This document shows, in pieces, positions 41,401 through 52,287 of a stretch of 64,000 nucleotides of DNA (positions are counted from its first letter, which is position 1; each line of letters opens with the position of its first letter). The stretch covers positions 21,774,849 to 21,838,848 of the forward strand of contig CM059186.1 in NCBI GenBank assembly GCA_030323885.1. The letters are read 5' to 3'. The position numbers and the translations under genes were made by a program. The notes beneath the pieces are model-generated. The model had not been told where the DNA came from. It ran no database searches and worked only from the letters and a program-made list of their open reading frames with translations. Source of the stretch: Branchipolynoe longqiensis (lineage: Eukaryota > Annelida > Polychaeta > Phyllodocida > Polynoidae).

Positions 41401-42589
41401 ATGCCTGGCAGCGGCAAAGGGAAGGGGCGCTGGGGAGTCCGGAGGGCCGCCACACGCACGCCGGAGGCCACCTCACCAGCCCCCTCCGCCCCGGGCTCGC
41501 CCCCGGCGCCTCGCAACCGCCCCTCGGGCGACTGGGCTGCCGGCGTTGACGCCAACACGGCCGCCATCCTACAGGCGCTGGAGCGCATTACGACACGCCT
41601 CGACACCCTTGACTGTGGCAGCTCCCATCGCGCCGAGGAGACGACCCTCGGCCGCCGCCCGCCGGCCTACGACCTACTCTTCACCTCCCACCCCGGCGCC
41701 TCGGGAGCACGTAGTCGGGGGAGCGCTCCCACCGCCCCCGCCTCAGGCACCGCTCCCGGGGGAGATCCACCCGCAATACCAGCGCTATGCACGCCACACC
41801 GTCCTGCCGCCGGCTCCCGCGCCTCCGACCTACGATCAGGACGCAGTCGACCACACCCCGGCATCCGCGGCCGACACCGTAAGGGAGATCCTCGTGTCGG
41901 CCGAGGCGCAACGTGCCGGGAGGAGGAAAGGCATCTCCCCGGACTACCTCTTCCCCTCCGACCTCGTCGAGAGAGGCCCCGAGCGGAAACCGGTCAAGCG
42001 GGGGGAGGCGACCAAGGACGAGAACAGCCTCGCCCTCCTCACCCTCCTCACCCTCCTTAGCCACCCTGCCTTCCCCGCACACTCCCTCCCAGGCCTGAAC
42101 CACCACGCCCTCACAGTCCTACGCGACAACCTCCTCTACCCCTGGCCTACCATCCGCCGCTACTCGGAGACCATGTTCACCTGGATAGCGGACGGTAGGC
42201 TCCCCCACGGGTGGCACGACCCGGTGGCCCTGAACATGGTGAGAATGGAGATTCTCACCATGCCCGCCCCCCAAGCCGTCCCGACAGCACCAGCCTTCCG
42301 AGACGCAGACCTCCCCCGAGGCGCACACCAGCCCCGGACCCAAGCCGACAGCCGCCCCACCTACAGCCGGGAAGCTCACGGGGCCCCCTGCGCCGCCTGG
42401 AACCGCGAGCCCACCTCATGCGACCGGGCCGCCGTCGGGGAGGCCCATGGTAAGGCGGGGGCCAGACAGCGGCACATATGCGCCTACTGTGCTAACGTGA
42501 GGAGGATACTCACCATGCACAGCGAGGCCCTATGCCTGTCCAAGCAAGCCCATGAGCGCCAGACCCCAGCCGCCTCGGCGGATTTTTGA
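41401..42589 (+). pseudogene. Gag-like protein of non-autonomous DIRS/Ngaro-like retrotransposon
   Basis: ATG at 41401 (MPGSGKGKGRWG...) fits the related start at 498. The long open frame that begins at 41063 runs through A1 and is not the likely start. After a basic/Pro-rich N-terminus and a helical block (GVDANTAAILQALERI) the frame shifts by one, somewhere around 41640-41760. It then continues as SPDYLFPSDLVERG, SLALLTLLTLLSHPAF, LRDNLLYPWPTIRRY and WIADGRLPHGWHDP, ending at TGA 42587-42589. The last 75 residues hold a Gag-type zinc-knuckle arrangement: CAAWNREPTSC, then CAYC and HSEALC. DIRS-order Gags typically carry YPWP-like and Cys/His motifs of this sort, which is the basis of the call. 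No RT, RNase H, methyltransferase or tyrosine recombinase follows. Strong GC and CpG bias compared with neighbours. Confidence 0.6.
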
Positions 42590-43188
42590 TCCGCCGGCCC
42601 CCCCCAGCCGGTCCGGGGGGCCATAACCGGCGCACCACCTACACCCCTGCCGACAACCCCTTGACCACCACCGACAACCCCATAACGACCACCGACCGCA
42701 ACGCCACACGCCCAGCAAAAGCCACCGGTCCACAGCCGGAAGGCCACCGGACTCAGACCGCAAGGAGCACCAATGGCTCCCCCCACACGCGGCCCAAGCA
42801 CGGAGCTCTAGGCGCTGACCACCACAGCCCTAGCCGCTCCACCCACGACACAGCCGGGGACCATCACCTCGCGCCGCAGGCCCCAGACACCGCCCACACT
42901 GACCACAAACCCTCCCTAGACATCACAGCCGCCGACCGTCATGCCGACCATCACGACCTCCACATCTCCCCCGGTGACACCGCCTTCCTCAACCCCCCCG
43001 ACCCGGCCCCGACCCCCACCCCCCCAGCCCTCCTCCTCATCACGACACCCAAGACCACCACCGACGCCCAAGCCACCGCTAGCGGGTGCCCCTCACCACA
43101 TCATCGCCTGGACCCCAGAAGCGGTGCACGCCTCCGTGCCCCGCCCCGCCCCCTCGGGCGCCCCTCGAGCCCTCTCCTCCTTTTTTGG
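42590..43188 (+). other. internal region after Gag: no RT or recombinase
   Basis: GC-rich, dominated by ACC/CCC codons in every frame (Thr/Pro/His-rich open frame 42586-43251). I see no RT (YxDD), RNase H or integrase/recombinase motif. Probably remnant or filler of the internally deleted element. Confidence 0.5.
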
Positions 43189-43404
43189 TGGAGGGCTCTT
43201 CGGCGCCCCTCACCCGAACAATTCAAGCTCCCCCGAGCTCATTTACTCTAAGATACCTTGACCGCTCCTTATGAGCCTTTTACTGCCTTACTCTCACCGC
43301 ATTTGACTTTTGTATATAGCTGCTTATTTTCCTTGTTGTTCTGAGGCGTTAAATAAAGCGCATTTTTTCCCACCCCCGCCTTGCTTTGTTCCTTTTCGCG
43401 CATC
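43189..43404 (+). repeat. B1: second split repeat, first copy
   Basis: TGGAGGGCTCTTCGGCGCCC to TTCCTTTTCGCGCATC. 216 bp; the same as B2 except for a 5-bp indel (TACTCTAAGATACC versus TACTCTACC) and a few changes. AATAAA at 43352-43357 gives the transcript a 3' end. Confidence 0.9.
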
Positions 43405-43665
43405 GGTCGTAATGTTCACATTGCGTTTGATGCGAGGGAAGGAAGAGACCCTCCCCCCACCTCTCTCCCCCTGCCGCCCAGCTTTCTCACCTTTCCTGTC
43501 ACCCCTCCCTCACCTGTCTCCTGCATCGCCCTTTCTCCCTGCCCGCCGGCTTTCTCACCTCCCCCGCATTCTCGCCTCCCTGCTCCTTCCCTTATAAGGC
43601 CGCCCATCGGCCTCCTTCAGCCATTCGCCTTCCCGCCGTCCTCCCTGCACAAGCTCTTCTTTTCT
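43405..43665 (+). repeat. A2: first split repeat, second copy
   Basis: Directly abuts B1 (GCGCATC|GGTCGTAATG). TATAAG at 43593-43598. Identical in length to A1. Confidence 0.9.
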
Positions 43666-43698
43666 CCACCCACCCACCCAACTCTCCTTACATGCTAG

Positions 43699-43909
43699 TG
43701 GAGGGCTCTTCGGCGCCCCTCACCCGAACAATTCAAGCTCCCCCGAGCTCATTTACTCTACCTTGACCGCTCCTTATGAGCCTTTTACTGCCTTGCTCTC
43801 ACCGCATTAGACTTTGGTATATAGCTGCTTATTTTCCTTGTTCTTCTGAGGCGTTAAATAAAGCACCTTTTTTCCCACCCCCGCCTTGCTTTCTTCCTTT
43901 TCGCGCATC
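43699..43909 (+). repeat. B2: second split repeat, second copy
   Basis: Follows A2 after a 33-bp spacer (CCACCCACCCACCC...CATGCTAG). AATAAA at 43857-43862. Ends CGCGCATC, then flank. Confidence 0.9.
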
Positions 43910-43920
43910 AATCGGATCAT

Positions 43921-44266
43921 GCTACCACCAGAAGGGAGCTGCACGTAGCTCAGACGGTAGAGTGTCCAGCTGTGAAAGTGTGGGTCATCTGATCGATCCT
44001 GCTCAGTGGACCCATTTGGAGTTTGGGCTATCTTCTGTTCCAACCAGTGGTTCACAACTGGTTCATCAAAGGCTGTGATATGTGCTGTCCTGTCTGTGGG
44101 AAAGTGCATATAAAAGACCACCTTGCTGTTTATCGGAATGAGTAGCCTATGTTGTGACAGCGGATTTCATCTGAAGAAATGTGTCAGAATGACCAAATGT
44201 TTTACGTCCAATAGCCGATGATAAAAATTGATGTGCTCTAGAGGCGTCATTAAATAAAACAAACTG
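43921..44266 (+). repeat. SINE-1, full-length with target duplication
   Basis: Head 43935-44000 (CACGTAGCTCAGACGGTAGA as box A region; GGGTCATCTGATCGATCC as box B region), body GTGCATATAAAAGACC, 3' end TTAAATAAAACAAACT. Flanks TGCTACCACCAGAA (43920-43933) and TGCTACCATCAGGA (44268-44281) form a 14-bp target-site duplication, so this is a genuine retroposed copy. Confidence 0.9.
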
Positions 44267-44281
44267 TGCTACCATCAGGAA

Positions 44282-45030
44282 TGCTGGACCAGCTAGACAT
44301 ATTTAGGACATGGCCATGATGAATAGATTTCACTCCTTTCTTTTATACACATCTCTCTCTTTCTGTGTGTCTCTATCTGTCTTTATGTCTGTCGCTCTCC
44401 CCCCTCTCTCTCCGCCCCTTATTAAACGGATATCAATTTGATTGTAATTCTAGAGCAGTAGACCTGATAGTCGACTAAGCCTGCATGTGGTGGTGCATCG
44501 TCAGCTGAATGATCATGGTCTTTAGAAAAGTATTAACCGTAACGTAGCAACAGACTGAGTAAGTGATGGCGGTTGTATTGTGCGGGTTCAGCTTCTACTC
44601 TTAATTTGGCGGACATCTTTTTATTAAACTTCCACTGACTAGTGACAGGCAGCTGCACTATGTTTCCAAAGGGAGGTTTGTGCGCGAGTATACACAAATA
44701 TATATATATTGGTTGTGAGGATGGCGATGGTGTTGGTGGGGGGGGGGGGGTGATATCGTATTGTACATAGTATGTACAGCTTGGTGCATTCAAATTAACC
44801 AGACACTAGAAACGGGCCCCTGAATTTATTTTTCTCAAGTATTCAAAAGTACACCCACAACCTCCCGCCTACAGACAAACAATTAAAGGAAATGTCATTT
44901 TGTGTCAAACACATTTACAATGCGCAACTAGCACTGTTTACATGTGGGAATTTCTTTTTATTAATGGACTTAAGCGAAATATTAGTGACACACAGTCATT
45001 TCATCACGGTCCACCACCCACCGGCATCCA
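44282..45030. other. no gene seen
   Basis: CTCT/TCTG runs (44340-44410), a G-run (44739-44750), otherwise unrecognised. Confidence 0.5.
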
Positions 45031-45034
45031 ACCT

Positions 45035-46330
45035 AGCGCCCTGTCCCACCCCTCCCACCCCCACCCACCCCCACCTCCACCCCATTCCCCCACCCCTATC
45101 CCCCATCCCATTCCCCATCCCAACCCAACCCCTTCCCCACCCACTCACCCCATTCCCCACCCACCCCATTCCCCCACCCCATCCTATTCCCCTCACTCCC
45201 ATTCCCCCACCCCACCCCTTCCCCATCCCCATTCCCCCTACTTCCACCTCCATTTCTTCTCCACTTCCACCACCCCTTCCCCCACTCAAATTCCTCACCC
45301 CACTCCACTCCTCCACCCCCCCCCCTTTCCCCCACTATCCTTCCATCACCCCCACGTCTTCCCCCCACCCCCCCTCCCCCATTTCCCCACTCCCCATCCA
45401 CCCCCTTTCCCCCAACCCTTTTCCCCAATCCATTCCCCCACCCCACCCCCATTCCCCCCACCCATCACCTTTTACCCCCACCCCATTTTCCCCCACCATC
45501 CATCCACCCCCTTCCCCTACCCGCCCATTTCCCCTGTACCCACCCCATTTCCCATCCATCCATTTAACCCACCCCATTTCCCCATCCACCCCCTTTACCC
45601 CCCACCCCATTTCCCCATCCCCCCTTACCCACCCCATTCCCCATACATCCCCCCACCCCCCCATTTCCCCATCCATCACCCTTCCCCCCCGTACCCCATT
45701 ACCAACCCCAATTTCGCCCACCCCAATTTCCCCACCTTCCCCTTACAACCCCACCCCCATTCCCTCCTCGATCCCCCCTTTACCCCACCCCATTTCCCCC
45801 ATCCCCCCCCCCCCTTGTTTCCCCATCCATCCCTTTACCCCACCCCATTTTCCCCCTTTCCCCCCCTTTTACTCCCACCCATTTCCCCCCATTCCATCCC
45901 ACCCCATTTCCCCCTCCCATTTCCCCACCCATCTCCCATTTACCCCCCCACCCCATCCATTTTACCCCACCCCATTTCCCATCCAGCCCCTTTAACCCAC
46001 CCCATTTCCCATCCAGCCCCTTACCCCACCATTTCCCCACATCCCCATTTCCCCATCCATCCCCCTTTACCCACCCCATTTCCCCCATCCATCCCTCCCC
46101 CCCCCATTTCCCCATCCATCCCCTTTACCCCCCAATTTCCCCATCCATGTCCCCTTTACCCACCCCATTTCCCCATCCATCCCCTTTACCCCACCCCATT
46201 TTCCTAAATCCCCATCCCCATCCTCCTTACCCACCCCATTTCTCTAATCCCCCCCACCCACATTTCCACCTCTACCTGTTTCCCCCCACCCCATCCCACC
46301 ATTCTCCCACCCATCCCTACCCAATTCCCC
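45035..46330. repeat. C-rich degenerate minisatellite
   Basis: About 1.3 kb, C far exceeding G. The recurrent unit CCCATTTCCCCATCCATCCC / CTTTACCCCACCCC is clearest at 45550-46200. Multi-hundred-residue Pro-rich ORFs over it are compositional artefacts. Confidence 0.9.
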
Positions 46331-46384
46331 GTCCTGATATGACCTTAGATGTTGCTAGGACGTAAAACAACAACAACAAACAAA
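46331..46384 (+). repeat. isolated SINE-3 tail inside C-rich array
   Basis: CCGTCCTGATATGACCTTAG, GATGTTGCTAGGACGTAAAA and an AAC-rich end. No head or body. Confidence 0.85.
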
Positions 46385-47015
46385 CTACCCATTTCCCCCA
46401 CCACATCCCCTTTCCCCAACCCCATTCACCTCCCCCCCACCCCCATTCCTCCACCACCACATCCACCTTCACCACTAAATAAAGCCTTTTTCACTGAGAT
46501 CATGATCACCCCCACCCCACCCCCGCAACCCCGCACCACACCACCATCCCCACCCCACCTCCCACCCCCTCGCACTTCACCATCGCCGCTAAAGCCTTTT
46601 CATTGAGATCATGCACTCCCCCTCCCTCCCCCCACCCCACCACCCACCACCCACCACCACCACCAACCCCACCCACCACCCACCACCACCCACACTACCC
46701 ATCTCCCACACACCCCACACCCCACACCACCCACCCACCACCACTACAACCACCACCACCCATCCACCTACCCTCCCCGTCCTGATATGACCTTAGATGT
46801 TGCTAGGACGTAAAAAATAACAAACAAACAAACAATCCATCCACCCAACCACCACCACCTCCACCCGCCCGCCCCCCCCCCCCCACCCCCCCCCCCCCCT
46901 CATAACCTCACCTCCACCCACCCCACCCACCACCACCCACCACCCACCACCACCACCCACCACCCACCACCCCACCACCACCACACCACCCACCACCCAC
47001 CACCCACGAGTGCCA
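46385..47015. repeat. CCA/CCCA low-complexity array with a second SINE-3 tail
   Basis: CCACCACCC-type repeats, including a duplicated segment around AAAGCCTTTTTCACTGAGAT (46484 and 46590). At 46778-46833 the same SINE-3 tail (GTCCTGATATGACCTTAG ... AACAAACAAAC) recurs. Confidence 0.85.
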
Positions 47016-47270
47016 GTCACACCGGCAATATATTGGATGTAAGGAATTTAACCAACCTCACATTCTTCAGGCCCACACACATCACGACATATTACCTCCT
47101 GAGAACGACGATCGATGATCTTCACCGGGCGGGTCGGGACGACGCAGCGTTAAAAACCCGGACAGCTACAGATGTGAACCCGGCTCTGTCCGCTAGGTGG
47201 CGCCCTGGGACGCGGTCAGGTGGGGGTTGGGGGGGTGGGGAGAGGGAAGGGGGAGGGGGGATCGGGTCAT
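47016..47270. other. no gene seen
   Basis: Moderately GC-rich (47100-47215) with CGACGCAGCG; a G-rich run follows (47220-47262). No domain recognised. Confidence 0.45.
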
Positions 47271-47272
47271 GT

Positions 47273-47606
47273 GGAGCGGGACGTAGCTCAGGCGGTAAAG
47301 TGTCCATCTGTGAAGGTGCGGGTCATCCTATCGATCCTTCTCAGTGGATCCATTTGCAGATTGAGCTATTGTCCGTTCCAACCAGTGGTCCATAGCTGGT
47401 TCATCAAAAGCTGTGGCATGTGATGTTCTGTCTGTGGGAAAGTGCATATAAAAGAGCCCTTGCTGCTTATCAGACAGAGAAGCCTATCTGATGGCAGCGG
47501 GTTTCATCCAAAAGAAATGTGTCAGAATGACCACATGTTTGACGTCTAATAGCCGATGATAAAAAATCAATGCGGTCTAAAGGTGTCATTAAATAAAACA
47601 AACTTT
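47273..47606 (+). repeat. SINE-1, full-length
   Basis: Head GACGTAGCTCAGGCGGTAAA with GGGTCATCCTATCGATCC, body GTGCATATAAAAGAGCCC, end GTCATTAAATAAAACAAACT. Confidence 0.9.
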
Positions 47607-47624
47607 ACTTTGAAGGGATCACCT

Positions 47625-48105
47625 GACCGGCTGGTCGGCGCAGTCCATGGCGGTGGTCAGTGATTGGCAATTAACAAAAAAAAGAGAGAACAAGATTTTG
47701 GTTGGTTTTGGGGAGTTTTACGTCCTGGCAACATCTAAGGTTATATCAAGACGGATGCCGACTTGTGACAGTCGGCACTCATGACGACTTTATCATGTTT
47801 ATAGTGATGCCACACTGGGACACCAGGCCACCAGCACCATGACCCAATGTCCCATTAAGTCACATTATCCTGACACTGAGCTAACCAGTCCTTACCCTAT
47901 CCTCATAATGCGGAACACCTGGCTAGGAAGCAACAAGTGTCAAGTCATTGGCTTGACTCGGCCAGGGTTCATTACCATGGGTTTGAATCCCACGATCTAC
48001 CAAAATTGGGGCCGGACCCTCAACTGATTCAGCCATCCCGTCTCTGGGGTGAGGGTGAGGGAGGGGGTGAGGGAGGGGGTGGGGTGGAGGTGGTGGTGGG
48101 GGAGG
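47625..48105 (-). repeat. SINE-3 flanked by duplicated segment
   Basis: Minus-strand SINE-3 at 47705-48040 (GAGTTTTACGTCCTGGCAAC to TTCAGCCATCCCGTC) and a G-rich run 48041-48110. A short segment before it (ACCGGCTGGTCGGCGCAGTC, 47636) recurs after it (ACCAGCTGGTCGGCACAATG, 48126). Confidence 0.75.
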
Positions 48106-48470
48106 TAGGGGCGGGGGGTCACGTGACCAGCTGGTCGGCACAATGCATGGAGGGGGTCAGTGATACCCAATTCGCCGTCAACCACTTCAGGACTGGCGAC
48201 CGCCGGTGGATTGACGTCCCCAACCGCCCTGTCCCCGAATCACTAAGATCCTCAATGTGGCCCACATATTTGCCTCGTGTGGTGCTGTCCACAGACCTGC
48301 CATCAGTGACTTCATGGGTAACTCCGACCGCCAACTAAGTGACAATAGGGCCGCTTTGGGTATTCTCTCCCTGATTTCAAAGTGGTTCTGGAATGCACTT
48401 GCCTGCTTCTTCTGCCAGAACACGGATATCTTCAACAGATATCTTCGGTCGCCCAGACCCTGACACCAAT
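48106..48470 (+). other. unrecognised open region, possible decayed element ORF
   Basis: GC-balanced, non-repetitive. It has open stretches in more than one frame (to 48338 and 48257-48463, the latter ending WFWNALACFFCQNTDIFN...). No recognised domain. It may be a decayed transposon ORF or chance. Confidence 0.25.
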
Positions 48471-49700
48471 GACTAATAGGCCCCACCTCTTCCCCATCCC
48501 GGACTTGACACCACCGACCACAACTAACCACTAATCTTCACTAACATGAAACAGCTAACCCCAGCCACTGCCTAACTAAACCTAACCTCACTTCAGTTCT
48601 TCCTCCGGCCTTGGCCGGACTTACTGTGCATACTGGTGAATTAGGAGGGACTGAAGTTTGGATCCTGGTTGAGTCAAACCAATTATAGAAACACGAGGTT
48701 GCTCGGCCGCAGTGAGCACCCCATGAGACTACAAACTCTCCCCTTCATATCACCTGTGATGCAACTATCCTAATCAAACCAACTCATGAATCAGTACTGA
48801 AAAGAGGAAGGAAAACTAGTCACACAAATGAACAGTGAATAAGTTGTGCTTTATTGGCAGCAACTCCTGTCCATTCCCCAAGATGTGACCTAGCACCTTC
48901 ACTCCTCACCTTCTCTCCACACTAGTTCTCATTATCACTTTAGCCTGTATACTGAAAGCAGTGCCTACAGCCCATGGGACAGGAGTCCTATGGCTGTGTA
49001 TACACTCAATTTGAATAGGTGAATTTAGGTAGCATCAGACAGAGTGTCTGGGGTTCCTGCTCAAAAGTATGTGTGCTTCACTCAAGAGCCAGGACTAGAG
49101 TGCCTGTGTCCAGTGTGACTGGAGCATCCATCCTTCATTTACATAATTCTCTGCATCCCATGCATTTTAGTGTGGTCAGATGGTCAAGGCAGTGCGGGCG
49201 ACTGAGCACTCCCACAGTCAGCCAATCAGGTGACCCCACAGCTGGGGTGGGAGCCAACCTCCCAGTGGAGGTGGCTGCCACCCTACTCAGCTGCAGGTGC
49301 CGTCCTGAGTGTATATGCCAATGAGGCTGAAGTTGGGCCTCCCTTATGGTCACAGGGGTGACCCAGAAGTGGTATACAGTTACACACATATATATATCCA
49401 TATATACATACCAAGAACGTCCCTCCTTGGCAATGGTACATGTTAGAACTACACATAGGAAATTTCCATCCCTTGAGCAGTTTCCCCTAGAACACCCTGA
49501 ACTTGTTTCTTATATAACACAGCTCCTCCCCAATCCTAGGCAGCATGCAGGACATATCTTTCCCTATTCTATGTCATGTCATACTGTGAGTATGGCATCC
49601 TTGCTTTTTAGTTTACATAACATTGTCCCCATTCTGTCATCCCACAATAATGATGCTCCCTGCCAATATATAATTCTAAACCGAAAATCTGTATATTTTT
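48471..49700. other. no gene seen
   Basis: About 1.2 kb of unique-looking sequence. A minus-strand AATAAA occurs at about 48849-48854 (TTTATT). No domain or repeat family recognised. Confidence 0.45.
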
Positions 49701-49705
49701 ACACA

Positions 49706-49940
49706 ATGACTTATAAAATTGGTACCTGTTCCTGCTTGGCGATTGACGTTATTAGGTCAGGACAGGGACTGGGTGCACAGTGTCAGGATAATGTGACTGT
49801 GTGGCACATCAGGTCATGGTGCCAGTGGCCTGATTTCCCAGTGAGCAGCACTATAAAGTCACCAGGGGTACTCGCTGTCACAAGTTGGTGCCTGCCCTGG
49901 TATGGCCTAGGGTCTTGTGGGGCGTAAAACTATACCAACC
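49706..49940 (+). repeat. SINE-3 body and tail
   Basis: AGTGTCAGGATAATGTGACT, GGTCATGGTGCCAGTGGCC and CACTATAAAGTCACCAGGG; diverged tail GGTATGGCCTAGGGTC. Confidence 0.7.
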
Positions 49941-50266
49941 ACCCAGCCTCCCCCGGCCCTCTCAGAGGACTGGTTGGATTCTCAGGCTGCCTTTATTCCT
50001 TCCTCCCCCCATCCCCCCCCCCCCCCCCCCATTTTCTCTGACCACTACCCATCGGAAGCCAATTGCCGACCACATGGGACTGCTTTCAGCGGTGTCCATA
50101 CAGTGCTGCAGATTTGCAGCCTTCAGCGCGCCAACGTGACTGAAAACTCCCCCAAAACGAAAGGGGATCAGTGATTGGCGATTCAACAAACAAAAAGACG
50201 ATAAACTCACACTGCCAGAGTTATGTGTGTCCAATAAAGAAAGAAAAGGTAGCGGAGTGTGTGTGT

Positions 50267-50312
<46 letters not shown>

Positions 50313-50417
50313 AACGAGCTGTGCAACAGAGACACAGAGCGGGAAGCAGCCAAGCTTGACGCTACTCAACCGAGGGGGTCCCACTCTATGGGTGGTCAGA
50401 GGGCGGACTTACTTAAA
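49941..50417. other. no gene; homopolymer runs
   Basis: C-run 50012-50029 and a G-run of about 42 at 50269-50310. A GGGGATCAGTGATTGGCGAT segment (50163) resembles 47671-47682. No gene. Confidence 0.5.
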
Positions 50418-50424
50418 GTTAAAG

Positions 50425-50806
50425 CTGCATAATCCAATGAAGCGTCAACAAAGAAATTGAATAAAAAAATTGCGAAATAAAAAAACACGTAGATCTAACT
50501 TAATTTGATCCTGTATATCTATTTTAGATACACGCACGACACTCATTATATATTCCGATGGTTTTGAGTTTTCGGCCATTTTTCTGAGATGTTAATCTGA
50601 TTGTTATAATCTATCTTACTTTTGTTTGAAGTAACGTCTTATTTTAAATGGCTAACGTTTCAGATATTTGAAGCGCAAACATGTCAAATTAGTTTTGCCA
50701 ATGCATGATAAGTGCATCAGTATCAAAGTCAGATATTTAGAATCAAATCTAGATAATTGTTTTGGTTTTGAAAGTGTCATGCTTTATCGGACAATGCAGC
50801 TGTAAA
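50425..50806. mobile_element. TIR-1 inverted double copy
   Basis: Left part in plus order (TTAAAGCTGCATAATCCAAT, 50425-50552), then from about 50553 an interior-to-end copy in minus order (CCGATGGTTTTGAGTTTTCG to TATCGGACAATGCAGCTGTAA). Confidence 0.7.
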
Positions 50807-50879
50807 CATGTATTGCAGTTTGGTGGCTCCTGTGCTATACATGCTATGTTCGAAAACGGGTATGCAAAAGCTGTGTTCA

Positions 50880-51768
50880 GAGTATTTTTCTTTCTTCCGT
50901 TGATTTTTCTTTTTCGTTTTCTTCTTATTCTACTTCTTCTCATTCCATACTCTCCTCTTTTCTACTATTCTTTATTTTATTTTATTGTTGCTTGTCTTCT
51001 TTTTCGTCTTTTGTTTCTTTCGCTTGTTGTTCTTTTGCCTTTCTCCTCCTCCTCCTCCTCCTCTTCTTCTTCTTCTTCTTCTTCTATTTCTTCTTTCCTT
51101 CTCCCCTTCTCCTTCATGTATTCTAATCCCCCCTCCTCTCGTTCCCCCCTTCCCCTTCCTCTCCTCTAATCCCCCTCCCCCTTTCCTCTTCATTTCTTCT
51201 AATCCCCCCATCTATCCCCCTCCCTTCCCCTCCTCTAATCCCCCTCCCCTCCTTCCCCCTTCCCCTTCCTCTCCTCAAATCCACCTCCTCTCCTCCCCGC
51301 CGTTCCTCTTCATTTCTTCTAATCCCCCCATCTCTCCCTCTCCTCTCCATTCTTCTAATGCCCCTCCTCTCCTTCCATCTTTTCTTGCCTCATCAATCCC
51401 CCTACCTCTCCTCCCCTCCCGTTCCTCTTCATTTCTTCTAATCCCCCCATCTCTCCCTTCCCTTCCCATTCCTTTCCTTCTAATCCCCCCACCCCCCCAT
51501 TCCCAACTTCCCTTCTCTCCTCAAATCAGCTACTCTCCTCTCTCCCGTTCCTCTCATTTCTTCTAATCCCACCCCCCCATCCCCCTCCCTTCCTTTCTTC
51601 TAATCCCCTCCCCTCCTTCCCCCCTTCCCTTCTTCTCCCCCCCCTCAATCCCCCCTTTCTCCCTTTCTTCTAATCCCCCCCTTCCGCACCTTCCCTTTAT
51701 CCTCAAATCCCCCCTTCCTTCCCCTCGCCCCTCCCTCCCTTTCTTCTAATCCCACCCCATCCCACACC
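50880..51768. repeat. pyrimidine-rich minisatellite
   Basis: C/T tract with recurrent TTCTTCTAATCCCCCC and CCTCTCCTC units. CTC/CTT triplet runs at 51040-51085. Confidence 0.9.
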
Positions 51769-51823
51769 GTCCTGATATGACCTTAGATGTTGCTAGACGT
51801 TAAACAACAACAAACAAACAAAA
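51769..51823 (+). repeat. isolated SINE-3 tail inside pyrimidine array
   Basis: CCGTCCTGATATGACCTTAG, then GATGTTGCTAGACGTTAAAC and AAC-rich end. Third example of a lone tail in a low-complexity array. Confidence 0.85.
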
Positions 51824-52285
51824 CAACATCTATTCCACCCCCTTCTCCCCACTTCCCTCCCTTTCCTCTCTTCAACCCCGTCCTTTCCTCCCCTCCAATA
51901 CCCCTCCCTTTCCTTCCCCCCTCCGCTCCTCCCCCCCCCCGCCCATTCCCCACCTCTTTCTTCTACCCCCACCCACAGCACACTCGCCCCACCAGCTCCC
52001 ATCCATACACCCCCCCCCCCCCCCATATCGGCTCCGACATATTATTATCCTCATCACCAGAGGCCCCTACTGTCGCCGATTTGTAAAAGGGGCAGGAAGT
52101 GTTGCCACCAAACACTCAGTGGGTGCTTCCATCATGTACTTACACACACAGCCGCCGGGGGTTTCGGGGAGATCTCCCGATCAAGCTAGCAAAGTCGCCT
52201 TGGCCCTCCCCCCCCCCCCCCCCGAACTCCTCCCCCCCCCCCCCCGCCACCACCGCCCAACAACTACTCCGCTAAGACATACGCA
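51824..52285. repeat. pyrimidine- and C-rich tract
   Basis: CCCTTCC-type tract to about 52030 with C-runs (52010-52024, 52208-52222, 52232-52244). 52030-52200 is more ordinary but unrecognised. Confidence 0.7.
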
Positions 52286-52287
52286 CC

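Larger units (their letters stand above)
41072..43909 (+). mobile_element. non-autonomous split-direct-repeat retroelement (Ngaro/PAT type)
   Basis: The order A1 - Gag ORF - B1 - A2 - B2 is the split direct repeat arrangement known from PAT and Ngaro elements of the DIRS order, where the junction of B1 and A2 restores the circular template. The element is 2.84 kb, lacks pol and recombinase genes, but keeps promoter, Gag and poly(A) signals. An alternative is a tandem pair in which the second copy has lost its interior; the two readings produce the same map, and the first explains why both junctions are so precise. No target duplication is visible, as expected for recombinase-mediated insertion. 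Confidence 0.65.

Noticed and set aside
41072..43909. LTR retrotransposon interpretation
   Set aside because: A and B are not a contiguous repeat at both ends. Only the right side has A and B together, so there is no pair of LTRs; no primer-binding site or integrase is seen.
44892..46207. 367- and 435-aa Pro-rich open frames
   Set aside because: They follow from a C-rich low-complexity array. Several frames are open at once and the opposite strand gives Gly/Trp-rich frames.
48106..48470. claiming a host gene here
   Set aside because: Open stretches exist but in conflicting frames with no recognisable domain, donor or acceptor; kept only as an unrecognised region.
50269..50310. G-run as a biological G-quadruplex element
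   Set aside because: A 42-base homopolymer between ordinary sequences is more probably a slippage or assembly product; length is unreliable.
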